Below, piece by piece: positions 24,342-33,829 of a DNA stretch of 64,000 bases (position 1 is its first letter; each line of letters opens with the position of its first letter). The translations under genes and the position numbers were made by a program. The stretch comes from Clostridium sp. (lineage in GTDB: Bacteria > Bacillota > Clostridia > Lachnospirales > Lachnospiraceae). The notes under the pieces are model-generated. The model did no database searches, was not told the origin of the DNA, and saw nothing but the letters and a program-made list of their open reading frames with translations. The DNA lies in contig JAMPFS010000001.1 in the NCBI GenBank assembly GCA_023664325.1, positions 80,562 through 144,561 of the forward strand. Direction: 5' to 3'.

Positions 24342-25091
24342 TTACTCAGCTTCTACAGTCTCAGCCTCAACCTCTGCCTCCGGCACAGTTTCCTCAGGCT
24401 GCGCATCCACACCCTGATTTGCCTCGATTACCGCATCAGCCATCTTTGCAACAATTAACTTTACTGCACGAATTGCATCATCATTACCCGGAATAACATA
24501 ATCAAGCTCCTCCGGATCACAGTTTGTATCCGCAATACCTACTAAAGGAATTCCCAATGAATGTGCTTCCTGAATACAAATTCTCTCCTTGCGTGGATCC
24601 ACAACAAAAATCATATCTGGGGCTCCACCCATCTCTTTGATGCCGCCTAAGTTCTTCTGAAGCTTATCCATTTCTTTTCTGATCTTGATAACTTCTTTCT
24701 TAGGAAGAACATCAAATATTCCATCCTCTTCCATCTTCTCATACTTTTTCAGGGTTGCAATACGGGTTTCAATGGTCTTCCAGTTTGTAAGCATACCGCC
24801 TAACCATCTCTCGTTTACATAGTACATGCCACATCTCTCTGCCTCTGTCTTAACAGAATCCTGAGCCTGCTTTTTCGTACCAACAAATAAAATCTTTCCA
24901 CCCTCTAAAGCACACTTCTTAATTGCCTCATATGCCTCATCTACCTTGCCGACTGACTTCTGCAAGTCAATGATATAGATTCCGTTACGCTCAGTATAAA
25001 TATACTCAGCCATCTTAGGGTTCCATCTTCTTGTCTGGTGTCCAAAATGCACACCTGCTTCCAACAATTGCTTCATTGAAATAACGCTCAT
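24342..25091 (-). CDS. rpsB: 30S ribosomal protein S2
   Basis: A component of the small ribosomal subunit. The 249-residue protein has VISMKQLLEAGVHFGHQTRR at the start, the coiled-coil insertion near residues 100-155, and VDPRKERICIQEAHSLGIP with DTNCDPEELDYVIPGNDDA. A Glu/Val-rich tail of about 25 residues follows. GGAGG precedes the ATG. A good promoter and a leader of about 115 bases lie upstream. Confidence 0.98.
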   Translation of the reverse strand: MSVISMKQLLEAGVHFGHQTRRWNPKMAEYIYTERNGIYIIDLQKSVGKVDEAYEAIKKCALEGGKILFVGTKKQAQDSVKTEAERCGMYYVNERWLGGMLTNWKTIETRIATLKKYEKMEEDGIFDVLPKKEVIKIRKEMDKLQKNLGGIKEMGGAPDMIFVVDPRKERICIQEAHSLGIPLVGIADTNCDPEELDYVIPGNDDAIRAVKLIVAKMADAVIEANQGVDAQPEETVPEAEVEAETVEAE

Positions 25092-25241
25092 AATTTACCT
25101 CCTGGTTTTACCTCCAGCAGCTTCTGCTTCCAAAAAACAAATCCATAACAAGTGTACAAATCTGCACCCTTTTGGAAATCCACTACTGTGTATTATTTTT
25201 TTACCGAGTGGTATTATAGCATAATGCTATCAATACTACAA
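25092..25241 (-). promoter_or_regulatory. rpsB promoter and structured leader
   Basis: TTGTAG (25236-25241), a 17-base spacer and TATAAT (25213-25218) form a good sigma-A promoter. The transcript would carry about 115 bases before the ATG, including a possible stem between CCAAAA (near 25172) and TTTTTGG (near 25129) and a short AGCAG-AAG-CTGCT hairpin just before the ribosome site. Leaders at this position often bind S2 for feedback control, but I cannot assign a known family from the sequence alone. Confidence 0.65.
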
Positions 25242-25303
25242 GGATTTTTTACTTTTTTTGAAGCTTTTCACAGAAATAAGAACTTTTGAATCGCCAAGAT
25301 GCG

Positions 25304-25936
25304 TTACAATGGATCCGAGATTGCCTCTGCAATATCCTTATACGACATGCCCTTCTTCAAAGTATGTTCACCTACACGAATCCTGGATGCATATCCGTTT
25401 TCTACCAGATAGGTATCAAAATCCGATGCATTTTCAATCATTCCAAGCTCCTGAAGCTTCTGGCATACCGGAAAAGAAGAAGCCCCTCTCTCAATTGTCA
25501 ATTTGACTGTATTTTTCTTCTGCTCGGACTGTTTTTCTGTTGTAGCCTCCGGTTTCTCCGTGGAAGCCTCCGTTTTCTTTTCTTCCTGCTCGGTAACGCG
25601 GTTCTCTGTCTTTGGATTTTTCTCCGTTTCTGATATTTTTTCAGAGTCACTCTCCTTGCTTTCTTCTGACTCTTCACTCGTTTCCTCTGAAATTTCCTGC
25701 TGTGGAGCCTCCGTATTCGTTTGGGATGTCTCATCCCCATCCCGGCTGTCTTTCTCCCGTCCAAGCAGTTCACCAACTTTATCTTCCTGTTCCACCATTC
25801 CAAGCGCCTCGGCTCTGCGGATAATTTCCTCATCCGTTATGACCGGACTGGAATTTCCCTGATATGCAGTTAAACAGATAATGGCGGAAAAAACAATTCC
25901 AAAACCTAATCCTCTTAAAAAATATTTAAACTTCAT
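25304..25936 (-). CDS. Membrane-anchored protein with MltG-like C-terminal domain
   Basis: The 210-residue protein has an N-terminal membrane anchor (about residues 6-26), a low-complexity Glu/Ser/Thr/Lys linker (about 55-145) and a C-terminal domain of about 65 residues (FPVCQKLQELGMIENASDFD, then GYASRIRVGEHTLKKGMSYK). The C-terminal domain resembles the LysM-like region of MltG/YceG transglycosylases, but the catalytic domain with its glutamate is missing. It might bind peptidoglycan. It is the last gene of the flagellar cluster, one base after the preceding stop, with GGGAG before the ATG. Confidence 0.7.
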   Translation of the reverse strand: MKFKYFLRGLGFGIVFSAIICLTAYQGNSSPVITDEEIIRRAEALGMVEQEDKVGELLGREKDSRDGDETSQTNTEAPQQEISEETSEESEESKESDSEKISETEKNPKTENRVTEQEEKKTEASTEKPEATTEKQSEQKKNTVKLTIERGASSFPVCQKLQELGMIENASDFDTYLVENGYASRIRVGEHTLKKGMSYKDIAEAISDPL

Positions 25937-25937
25937 C

Positions 25938-26957
25938 TTATACTCCCTGGTACAAATCTATTACAAGTTTTACCTCACCTACACCAAGCCCTAACTCCCT
26001 GGCGATGGATATGATATTATGTCCTCTGCTGTGCAGCTGCAAAATAGTGTCATTCAGATTATAATTTTCCTCAAACTCCTCTTCGAGTGTATCTGCCTGG
26101 TCATCCTGTTCAAATACATCTTCATAATCTGATAAATCCTCATCTTCAAATGCATTTTCGATATCCATGTCATACTCCTGACTCAACAGATCCGAATCAT
26201 TCAAATCCAAACGGAAATCTTCCTGCATCGTTTCTTCCAAAACATTTTTTGCCGTCTTCCGGTCTTTTTGTTCCTTTGCAGGCATCTTTACCGGTTCTGC
26301 AATTTTCTCTGTGGTATTTGCAGGTGCTTTCTCCATAACCTGCACATTCTGTGGCGGCAGTTCCGTAACCTTCTTCGCCACAGTCTTCTCCTGCTCCGCC
26401 GGAGGATTCTGGTTTGCCTTAGCATCTAACTGCTCTCTCATCTGCTTTAATGCCGTAAGCTGGTCAATCGCTGACTGTCTCTTCGGTCCTTCCGGCTCGG
26501 AGACAATCTCCTGCCGCTGCTTTCTCTCCACCTGTATTTTCATCACAGAGTCTTTTAATTCCTTCTTTGCTTTATCCACAGCCTGTACGGTTTTCATAAT
26601 TTCTTTCTGCTTATCATCTAACATACTGTATAAAAACATGACTTCTTTATGGTTCCGCTCAATTTCATCACAGACCGTGACAGCATAATCGCCAAGAGCC
26701 ATTGTCTTTTCATTTGCCATGTTTGCTAAAGATTCATTTGTCTCATATAAAATCTCCTTTGCATGTTCCGCAATGACATCTTCTATCTTACGCTTGATAA
26801 TTTGTCTTTCTCTTTCTGAAAACTCATAATCATTTTTTACGGTTAATAAATCTGCATTAAAATATTCGTCTTGCTTTGAAAAATTCTCTGAGAAAAAATA
26901 GCTTGCAAATATAAATATAATACCGATTATAATCATAATACTAACTGGAACTGTCAT
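25938..26957 (-). CDS. Membrane-anchored coiled-coil protein with C-terminal HTH-like motif (DUF6115-like)
   Basis: A 339-residue protein with an N-terminal membrane segment (about residues 4-22), a coiled coil to about residue 170, a charged disordered stretch, and a C-terminal motif of about 40 residues (NIISIARELGLGVGEVKLVI) that looks like a small helix-turn-helix. The architecture matches the DUF6115 proteins I associate with clostridial flagellar operons. Its function is unknown to me. It lies in the tail of the cluster after the 112-residue gene and directly before the MltG-like gene. Confidence 0.75.
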   Translation of the reverse strand: MTVPVSIMIIIGIIFIFASYFFSENFSKQDEYFNADLLTVKNDYEFSERERQIIKRKIEDVIAEHAKEILYETNESLANMANEKTMALGDYAVTVCDEIERNHKEVMFLYSMLDDKQKEIMKTVQAVDKAKKELKDSVMKIQVERKQRQEIVSEPEGPKRQSAIDQLTALKQMREQLDAKANQNPPAEQEKTVAKKVTELPPQNVQVMEKAPANTTEKIAEPVKMPAKEQKDRKTAKNVLEETMQEDFRLDLNDSDLLSQEYDMDIENAFEDEDLSDYEDVFEQDDQADTLEEEFEENYNLNDTILQLHSRGHNIISIARELGLGVGEVKLVIDLYQGV

Positions 26958-26966
26958 CTTTATCTC

Positions 26967-27305
26967 CTATATCTGAATGTTTACTCTGGGCTGCTTATCG
27001 TTTTCCATTCTTACGTCGGATGTCTCCTGCTGTTCTGTTTCATCATCCGATTGGTTCTGCCGTTTTTTTCTTTTCTTCGGTTTCCGATAAGTACCGTTGC
27101 CTTCCTCCCTCGCATCATACTGAAACTCCGCTAACTGATTGCCATCTTTGCGGATTACGGTCTCACTGTTATGCTTCACCTCTTTCGCAACCTCATTTGC
27201 TGCAAACGTATTCTCATTTACCACTCTCTGATTTTCATGCTGCTGGGTAGTTCCCACTGACTCTGTACGAGGCAAAAGCATCTGCATTTCTACCGGACGA
27301 ATCAT
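26967..27305 (-). CDS. Hypothetical hydrophilic protein of the flagellar operon
   Basis: A 112-residue, soluble, highly charged protein without a domain I recognise. The first 20 residues (IRPVEMQMLLPRTESVG) resemble the start of small proteins found after fapA in related flagellar operons, and a KPKKRKKR basic patch lies near residue 75. GGAGG precedes the ATG. Ten bases separate it from the next gene. Confidence 0.65.
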   Translation of the reverse strand: MIRPVEMQMLLPRTESVGTTQQHENQRVVNENTFAANEVAKEVKHNSETVIRKDGNQLAEFQYDAREEGNGTYRKPKKRKKRQNQSDDETEQQETSDVRMENDKQPRVNIQI

Positions 27306-27394
27306 ACCGCCACCTCCAAAACCTGTTTTTACCGGACATTCCTGCCAAAATCTTCTCCTAAAATGACTGCTGCCAAGTTAAAATAACAGAACCG

Positions 27395-28996
27395 TTAAAT
27401 CCCTGTGCTTACAATATCTGCGCCATTCACACGGAACTGGCATCTGCTGCGGACATCTTTCACCGGATACACTCTGGTTGAAATATAAATTTGGACGCCC
27501 GGATAGATCGTATGGTTTACGACAACCTTTCCATTTGTATTTTCTTCAATCTCCTTTTTGAGAAGTTCATGTTCCTCAGATTCCTTTGTCACTTTCTCCC
27601 CTAATTCCTTTAAAGTCTCACCTAACTGCTTGGCAAGCATAATCTGGTTCGGTAAAAGTTTTTGTCCTTCTTTTAATTTTTTCTTGATCGCATCCAGCTT
27701 CTGTTTTTGTTCACCCATTTCTTCCTTGTCTTCTTTGAGCGATGCCGTAAGCTCCTTAAACCGTTCCATAATCTCCGGCTTGACACCTACTTTTAACACA
27801 GTGTTTGTATTCATTTTATTACCAAAAACACTGGCTTCTATACGTTTTCCTGCGGAAACAGTGCCACCAATCAAAAATCCTTTTTTGCCGCTGACAATCA
27901 CCTGCTCTCCCGCAATCAGGTCAGAATGAAGGCTGGAACCTGTATTGATTACGCCGGCTGCCTGCACAAAGCAGCTCTCGATAAATTTTGTAATAATATC
28001 TTTGCCTGCTTCCAATTTCCCTTTGCTCATACCCTGAACGCCCTGTTTTAAGACAATGCTTCCGCCAGCCTTTAACGCTGCGCCCTCGACAACGCCCTTC
28101 ACCTCAATGTCTCCGGTCGCTTCTACCGAAAAACCGGCACGGACATTCCCAGTCACAACCACATTGCCATTATATTGGATATCTCCGGTCGATGCATCCA
28201 CATCCGCAGCAACCGTATATGTGTTAGCCACAAATACAGTGTCACCCTCTAACTTCACATCACCGTCCACTTCAGAATATATCTTTGTCTGATCCTCCGA
28301 CATCCGTATGTTGCGCCCATGCTTCAAGTTAAGTTTTCGCACCTTTAATGGCATCACCTGGCTTCCAAACACATCTATGCCGGGTTCTCCCGGAATATCC
28401 GGTGTCAGTTCTGCCAGTAAATCTCCATTTTTTACACTGGTAAACAAATTAAGCTGATGAAAATCTACCGTGCCATCCTCCAAAAGCTGTGGTTTCGCAG
28501 TTGGATTCGTCTGAAAATGATATGTGATTACAGCATCCTTTCCCGGAACAACTGCTTTCCCTTTGGCAATCGGAATATCACGGCAAAACTGCCTGCCAGC
28601 CATATATGCCTTTAATACTTTTGCAGAAATGCCATAGGTGACATTCACACGGGACAGTTCATTCATAATATCCCGTTCTGTCATATATTTCCCATTCAGG
28701 GAAGGCGGATAAAACCGAATCACTGCCATCATATGATCACTGGTAATCCTTACCTTTGCCTTTTCCGGAACTTCCGAAATCTTTTCTTTGGATACAAAGA
28801 CAACTGTCTTCTCTGTCACGCCGTCAATTGCCTTGTTAAGCTCCGGCAGATTATATTCCCTGATTCCACAGTTTTCAATATACTCTACAAATTCCTGAAT
28901 GACGACCGGTTTCCCTTTCTCCTTCGCAGGATAGATATGCGCATACACGCCATCCTCCCGAATATCCAATTGAAAAAAGCCATTTGTATATTTCAT
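27395..28996 (-). CDS. FapA-like DUF342 family protein
   Basis: A 533-residue protein with the DUF342/FapA layout: an N-terminal domain of about 150 residues, a right-handed beta-helix of G-rich repeats (about 215-390: VDGDVKLEGDTVFVA, YNGNVVVTGNVRAGFSVEAT, VEGAALKAGGSIVLKQGVQG) and a C-terminal coiled coil (about 400-480). DUF342 proteins are polymerising or scaffolding proteins; related ones act in polar organisation and flagellar control in other bacteria. GGGGG precedes the ATG. It follows fliA by about 70 bases. Confidence 0.82.
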   Translation of the reverse strand: MKYTNGFFQLDIREDGVYAHIYPAKEKGKPVVIQEFVEYIENCGIREYNLPELNKAIDGVTEKTVVFVSKEKISEVPEKAKVRITSDHMMAVIRFYPPSLNGKYMTERDIMNELSRVNVTYGISAKVLKAYMAGRQFCRDIPIAKGKAVVPGKDAVITYHFQTNPTAKPQLLEDGTVDFHQLNLFTSVKNGDLLAELTPDIPGEPGIDVFGSQVMPLKVRKLNLKHGRNIRMSEDQTKIYSEVDGDVKLEGDTVFVANTYTVAADVDASTGDIQYNGNVVVTGNVRAGFSVEATGDIEVKGVVEGAALKAGGSIVLKQGVQGMSKGKLEAGKDIITKFIESCFVQAAGVINTGSSLHSDLIAGEQVIVSGKKGFLIGGTVSAGKRIEASVFGNKMNTNTVLKVGVKPEIMERFKELTASLKEDKEEMGEQKQKLDAIKKKLKEGQKLLPNQIMLAKQLGETLKELGEKVTKESEEHELLKKEIEENTNGKVVVNHTIYPGVQIYISTRVYPVKDVRSRCQFRVNGADIVSTGI

Positions 28997-29065
28997 AATA
29001 TTCCCCCCATAAAGATCGAATCGTTTCGTCCTGCCGGAAACAAAAAGCCCATAGACGAAAAGCCA

Positions 29066-29830
29066 TCAGCCCATCAAAATGTCAAAATGAACACCTAAGT
29101 GTTTTTTCATTTTTTCCAATGCCTTTGAATGAAGCTGTGAAATTCTCGATTCTGATACTTCCAACACACTGGCAACCTCTTTTAAAGTCAACTCCTCATA
29201 ATAGTACAGTAAAACAACCTTCCGTTCTTTCTCTGTGAGAAGTTCCAATGATTCCATTAAAAGTTTTTTCACTTCCTCCCGGTCAACCGCCTCTTCCGGT
29301 TCCACAAATGCATTATTTTTAAACTCCGTCACACCGGATTCGGATCCCTGCTCCATAAATTCATCCAGCGATGCAATATTGGAAATGTTTGTCATCCCTT
29401 CCCAGTTCCGGTATTCATCCAAAGAGATTCCAAGTTCGTTTGCAATATCCTTGTCCTTTACATTGACGCCTTTTTCTTTCTCCAGCTTTGCAATCGCTAC
29501 TTCCATCTGTTTTTGCTTTTGTCTGACTGATCTTGGAATCCAGTCCATTTTCCGGATCTGATCCAGTATAGAACCTCTGATTCTAAGGCTTGCATAGGTT
29601 TCAAACTTAATTCCCTTATCAAAATCAAACTTATCAATGGCATCGATCAGACCGAATACGCCATATCCGACTAAATCATCATACTCCACAGTATATCCCA
29701 AATACATGTTCAGACGTCCTGCAACAAGCTTCACCAAAGAAACATATTCCAAAATAATCTCTTCCCGAAGTTTTTCGGAACGGTTTTTACTATATTCCTC
29801 CCAAAGCTTATTTCTCTTGTTTTCGTCCAT
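29066..29830 (-). CDS. fliA: Sigma-28 family flagellar sigma factor (FliA/WhiG)
   Basis: Directs RNA polymerase to late flagellar and chemotaxis genes such as flagellin. The 254-residue protein has region 2 (VEYDDLVGYGVFGLIDAIDK, then FETYASLRIRGSILDQIRK), the region 3 stretch WIPRSVRQKQKQMEVAIAKL, and the region 4 helix-turn-helix LKEVASVLEVSESRISQLHS. GGGGTG is six bases before the chosen ATG; a GTG nine bases upstream is the alternative. It lies near the end of the class II cluster, as sigD does in Bacillus. No flgM is visible in this window. Confidence 0.95.
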   Translation of the reverse strand: MDENKRNKLWEEYSKNRSEKLREEIILEYVSLVKLVAGRLNMYLGYTVEYDDLVGYGVFGLIDAIDKFDFDKGIKFETYASLRIRGSILDQIRKMDWIPRSVRQKQKQMEVAIAKLEKEKGVNVKDKDIANELGISLDEYRNWEGMTNISNIASLDEFMEQGSESGVTEFKNNAFVEPEEAVDREEVKKLLMESLELLTEKERKVVLLYYYEELTLKEVASVLEVSESRISQLHSKALEKMKKHLGVHFDILMG

Positions 29831-29855
29831 ATTTAACACCCCGTATGCATGTTAT

Positions 29856-30158
29856 TTATTCATCATCCTCATCAAAACCAATCTCGGAAACTTCCTCTGC
29901 ATCTTCCATTAAACCTTCTGCATCTGTTGTATCTTCCTGTTCCATATCATCCTCCGAGTCAGTTTCCTGATCTTCCTTCTTCTCCATCGCCTTTTGCAGG
30001 ATTTCAACAATCAGGGTTGCAAGCACATAGAACACAATCAGGACGATTAATACAATCAACAAAGATGTTGTGACATCTCTTCCTGTTTTCATATTCACAA
30101 TCAATGCAAGCAACCCTGCCGACAGAACAATAAATGCCCTTATATACTGATATTTCAT
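29856..30158 (-). CDS. Small membrane protein of the flagellar operon
   Basis: A 100-residue protein with two membrane segments (about residues 8-22 and 32-52) and a very acidic C-terminal half (about 20 Glu and Asp residues). I do not recognise a family. It sits between cheD and fliA with short gaps on both sides, so it is co-expressed with the chemotaxis genes. AGAGGAAATG precedes the ATG. Confidence 0.68.
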   Translation of the reverse strand: MKYQYIRAFIVLSAGLLALIVNMKTGRDVTTSLLIVLIVLIVFYVLATLIVEILQKAMEKKEDQETDSEDDMEQEDTTDAEGLMEDAEEVSEIGFDEDDE

Positions 30159-30174
30159 ATCATTTCCTCTACAA

Positions 30175-30675
30175 TCAGATTATTTTTTCACTCTTACCGG
30201 CTGAGCGAATGATCAGATCCCTTGTCATCGGATCAAATAAAATGGTTCTTCCGTAATCAGCGCCTGTGTCCTCCGCAACAATCCGTATTCTGAAATGCGC
30301 AAGCGTCTCCTTTACGGATTTTACATTACGGTCTCCAATGCTTCCCATTCCGGCGCCGCCAAGCGCTGCACTGCTGCCCATCTGGAACATGGTTGCTCCA
30401 CCGGCAATCTTTGCAATCAGCGAACTCCTTTTCACGCCTTTTTTTTCTAATTCATGAACCAAATCTTCAATTCCTGTATCTGCAAATTTTGCACGTTTTG
30501 AATTATTAATAATTTCTTTACTGGACGGCAGCATAATATGAACCAGTCCACAATACTCATCTGTTAAATTATAAAGAACAATACCCACACAGGATCCAAG
30601 TCCAATCGTGGTTATCTTATTTGGTTTCCGGCATAGCTTGTACTCTGCAATGCCAACCTTAATTACCTCTTCCAT
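30175..30675 (-). CDS. cheD: Chemoreceptor glutamine deamidase CheD
   Basis: Deamidates glutamines on chemoreceptors and, in Bacillus, enhances CheC phosphatase activity. The 166-residue protein has the catalytic Cys29 in LGSCVG and His46 in LVHIMLP, followed by IAGGATMF and RTILFDPMTRDL blocks. Length is normal. It lies three bases after cheC, the expected partner. Confidence 0.96.
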   Translation of the reverse strand: MEEVIKVGIAEYKLCRKPNKITTIGLGSCVGIVLYNLTDEYCGLVHIMLPSSKEIINNSKRAKFADTGIEDLVHELEKKGVKRSSLIAKIAGGATMFQMGSSAALGGAGMGSIGDRNVKSVKETLAHFRIRIVAEDTGADYGRTILFDPMTRDLIIRSAGKSEKII

Positions 30676-30678
30676 TTG

Positions 30679-31296
30679 TCAACACCCGATTCCTAACGCC
30701 TCAAATATCCTATCAAATGACACATCATCTGCCACAAACATTATAAACCCATCAATAGGGCGGTTGTTATCTACAAACTTTGAATCAATAATCAATGCTT
30801 TATCTCCAACCTGTCCTAACACACTAATTGGCAGGCTCAGCACAGCCCCTGCCATATCAACACAGATTCCCGGAGGATCCGTCCGAACCTCTAAGCCTGT
30901 TAATGTACTGATGGAAGATACATAGGAACTCATTAAAATATTTCCCACTTCCTTCAATGCAGACTCATCCATGTGGTCGAACTCCACAAAATCTTCGGGA
31001 TATGTCTTATTCAACATGACGGAAACCATATTCTTGGCTTCCTCCACCTGCATGATAAACAGTGTCATGCCACTGACCTCCCCGGTAAAGTGCGTGAGTA
31101 CCGCAGCCACAATCGAATCTGCTCCGCCAATGATATCTGCAACTTCATTAAATTCCAGAATCCTGACTACCGGTGTTTCCATTGCCAGATTGGACTGTAA
31201 CATCACGGAGAGCGCCGTTGTTGCATTTCCCACGCCAATATTACCGATTTCTTTTAATACATCCAGCTTCATACTTGTTAAATTATCATACGACAT
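30679..31296 (-). CDS. cheC: CheY-P phosphatase CheC
   Basis: Removes phosphate from CheY-P. The 205-residue protein has two phosphatase centres of the D/S-x3-E-x2-N-x22-P type: Asp12, Glu16, Asn19 with a proline 23 positions later, and Ser112, Glu116, Asn119 with its proline. Both look intact. AGGTGA lies five bases before the ATG at 31296; an upstream GTG is less likely. It stands between cheW and cheD. Confidence 0.95.
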   Translation of the reverse strand: MSYDNLTSMKLDVLKEIGNIGVGNATTALSVMLQSNLAMETPVVRILEFNEVADIIGGADSIVAAVLTHFTGEVSGMTLFIMQVEEAKNMVSVMLNKTYPEDFVEFDHMDESALKEVGNILMSSYVSSISTLTGLEVRTDPPGICVDMAGAVLSLPISVLGQVGDKALIIDSKFVDNNRPIDGFIMFVADDVSFDRIFEALGIGC

Positions 31297-31305
31297 CTTA
31301 ATCAC

Positions 31306-31755
31306 CTACACATTATCTAAGTCTTGAATAATTCCCTGAATATTCAGTAATGAAATCAATGTCTCTTTATACTTGCCAACACCGATCAGATTCATTCCCT
31401 GCTCATCATGAACTACTTTCTCAATATCATCTTCCTCTAATGTTACAACCTCGCGGACCTCGTCCACTAAAATACCTATCTTTGCATTATTTTCCAGTTT
31501 GATAATAATAATACGTGTCGCATTTGTATTTTCTTTTGACTCCAGCCCGAACTTCAGGCGGAGATTCATAACCGGAATAATTTCACCGCGCAGATTAATC
31601 ACGCCTTCAAAAAAATACTGCGCTTTTGGAACTCTTGTTACCTGCTGCATACGAACAATATTATCAATGAAGGTGATGTCAATTCCATATTGCTCGTCAT
31701 CAAGCTTCACTACAATATACTGTTTTGCTTCGCTTACAACTGCGTTTTCTTCCAT
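31306..31755 (-). CDS. cheW: Chemotaxis coupling protein CheW
   Basis: Links chemoreceptors to CheA at the cytoplasmic base of the array. The 149-residue protein is a single CheW domain with YIVVKLDDEQYGIDI at the start, VPKAQYFFEGVINLRGEIIP in the middle and a hydrophobic end. It follows cheA by 12 bases. Confidence 0.96.
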   Translation of the reverse strand: MEENAVVSEAKQYIVVKLDDEQYGIDITFIDNIVRMQQVTRVPKAQYFFEGVINLRGEIIPVMNLRLKFGLESKENTNATRIIIIKLENNAKIGILVDEVREVVTLEEDDIEKVVHDEQGMNLIGVGKYKETLISLLNIQGIIQDLDNV

Positions 31756-31767
31756 ATCAATGCCCCC

Positions 31768-33828
31768 TTATACCAATGAATTAGAATCTATAATGAGTGC
31801 AACCTCACCATCACCAAGAATCGTAGCGCCGCTAATCATCCTGTGAATGTTAATATATTTACCAAGCGGCTTAATTACGATTTCCTGTTGTCCTAACAAA
31901 TTATCAATTACAAGACCGGTCTGTTTATCCCCTTTCTTGACAATCACAATAATCAGATTCTCTGATTCCTCTTCTCTTGGAGGACAGTCTAACATCTCAT
32001 CTAAGCGGACAATCGGAATAACCGTATCGCGAAGATTTATCACTTCCTTTTGCTGAACATACTTAATGTCACTCACCATGACATCCTCAATCGTTACAAT
32101 GGAGTTAAGCGGAATTGCATATTTCTCATTGCGCACTTCCACCATTAACGCCTGAATAATCGCCAGGGTAAGAGGAAGCCTGATTGTAAATTTGGTTCCT
32201 TCCCCGAGCTTTGTAGAAACTTCCACATCACCACCTAAACCTTCAATCTTATTCTTAACAACATCCAGGCCAACACCTCGTCCGGAAACATCCGAAATCT
32301 TTTCGGCAGTGGAAAATGCAGGACGGAACAATAAATCAATCGCATCCTTTTCATTCATCATCTCTGCCTGTTCCTCGGTGATATGTCCCTTTTTAACTGC
32401 TGACGCTTTTACTTTCTCCACATCAATGCCTGCGCCATCATCCTCAACCTCGATGGTAACATTATTGCCATCCTGGTATGCATTCAGTTTAATGGTTCCC
32501 ACCTGCGGCTTGCCAAGTTTCAACCGCTCAATGGTCGGCTCTAAACCGTGGTCAGCCGAATTACGAAGCATATGCATGAGCGGATCGCCAATCTCATCTA
32601 CCACAGTACGGTCAAGCTCCGTATCTTCACCGGTCATAATCAATTCCATTTCTTTTCCTAATTTTTTGGACAGATCACGAATCATCCGTGGGAAACGGTT
32701 GACAACACTCTCAATCGGCACCATCCGCACCTTCATGACAGACTCATGCAGATTCGTTGTAATACGCTCTAAGTACTCAATCTGTTCATTAAAACTCTGC
32801 ATGGAGGTTCTTCCCTCATCCTGGTTGTTGACAGACACAAGACCATTCTTGGCAATAATCAGCTCACTCACCAGATTCATCAACACATCCAGCTTGTCAA
32901 GATCGACGCGGACAGAACGGTTTGCAACCGGTTTACCCGCAGTCTTTGCAGCCGCAGGTTTTTTCTTTGTGTCCTCTTTCTTAACTTCCTGCTTTTCTTC
33001 CTTCACCTGTACCGAGCTTACCACCTTTGCATCGCTTGGAATCTCATACTCCTCAATGACAACCTCTTTGATCTCCGATACATCCTCTATTATTTTTTTC
33101 ACTTCCTCCAAAGATTTGGCAGAGATAATCAGCAGTGAAAAATCAAAATCAAACTTCTCATCTTCGATATCCTGTACGGTTGGAACGGAACGGATCACTT
33201 CACCAATCTCTTCAAGTCCTTTAAACACAAGAAATGCCCTAGCAGCCTTCAAAATACAGTTTTCATCTATATAAACCGTAGCTCCGTATACATTCAGATT
33301 CTTCGCCTCGGCTTCTGTCATTGCATTCTTCTCAAAATCTGCAATCTTGATATTCAGGAATTTGCGCTTATCTTCGTCCTGGTTCTCTGCCGTCTCCTTA
33401 GAAGTTTCCGGTGCCTTCTCTGCCTCTGCCGGAGCTTCAGCGCTGCTCACCGCCAAGCAGGCATTTAACTGGTTAATGATCTCTTCGTTATCGTTCTCAC
33501 CCTCGTCAGAAGTTTCTTTAATGCAGCCTAAATACTCCTCAATCGCATCTAAACACTTAAACACCACATCCACAAGATCCGGTGTTACGCTCATCTTTCC
33601 ATCACGGATCGTAGAAAATACATTCTCCATATCGTGTGTCAAACGCTGCATGCGCTTAAAACCCATAGTTCCCGCCATTCCCTTTAAAGAATGTGCCGCA
33701 CGGAAGATTTCATTTACGGTTTCAATATTGTCAGGCTCTGCCTCTAACACTAATACCTGATCGTTCAAAGTTTGTAAATGTTCCGTTGTCTCATCAATAA
33801 AAATCTCAAGATATTGACTTAAATCCAT
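31768..33828 (-). CDS. cheA: Chemotaxis histidine kinase CheA
   Basis: Autophosphorylates on command of receptors and passes phosphate to CheY. The 686-residue protein has the P1 Hpt domain with His46 in AAHSLKGMAGTMG, a P2-like region (about 165-290), the dimerisation domain starting SVRVDLDKLDVLMNLVSELI, the ATPase domain (MLRNSADHGLE N-box, VEDDGAGIDVEKV G1, SGRGVGLDVVKN G2) and a CheW-like C-terminus ending VALIIDSNSLV. GGGGGTG precedes the ATG at 33828; the longer open frame overlaps cheB and is not needed. Confidence 0.97.
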   Translation of the reverse strand: MDLSQYLEIFIDETTEHLQTLNDQVLVLEAEPDNIETVNEIFRAAHSLKGMAGTMGFKRMQRLTHDMENVFSTIRDGKMSVTPDLVDVVFKCLDAIEEYLGCIKETSDEGENDNEEIINQLNACLAVSSAEAPAEAEKAPETSKETAENQDEDKRKFLNIKIADFEKNAMTEAEAKNLNVYGATVYIDENCILKAARAFLVFKGLEEIGEVIRSVPTVQDIEDEKFDFDFSLLIISAKSLEEVKKIIEDVSEIKEVVIEEYEIPSDAKVVSSVQVKEEKQEVKKEDTKKKPAAAKTAGKPVANRSVRVDLDKLDVLMNLVSELIIAKNGLVSVNNQDEGRTSMQSFNEQIEYLERITTNLHESVMKVRMVPIESVVNRFPRMIRDLSKKLGKEMELIMTGEDTELDRTVVDEIGDPLMHMLRNSADHGLEPTIERLKLGKPQVGTIKLNAYQDGNNVTIEVEDDGAGIDVEKVKASAVKKGHITEEQAEMMNEKDAIDLLFRPAFSTAEKISDVSGRGVGLDVVKNKIEGLGGDVEVSTKLGEGTKFTIRLPLTLAIIQALMVEVRNEKYAIPLNSIVTIEDVMVSDIKYVQQKEVINLRDTVIPIVRLDEMLDCPPREEESENLIIVIVKKGDKQTGLVIDNLLGQQEIVIKPLGKYINIHRMISGATILGDGEVALIIDSNSLV

Positions 33829-33829
33829 C

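Noticed and set aside
32192..33274. 360-codon open frame on the plus strand opposite cheA
   Set aside because: It is antisense to conserved cheA domains, with no ribosome site, no promoter and no recognisable protein.
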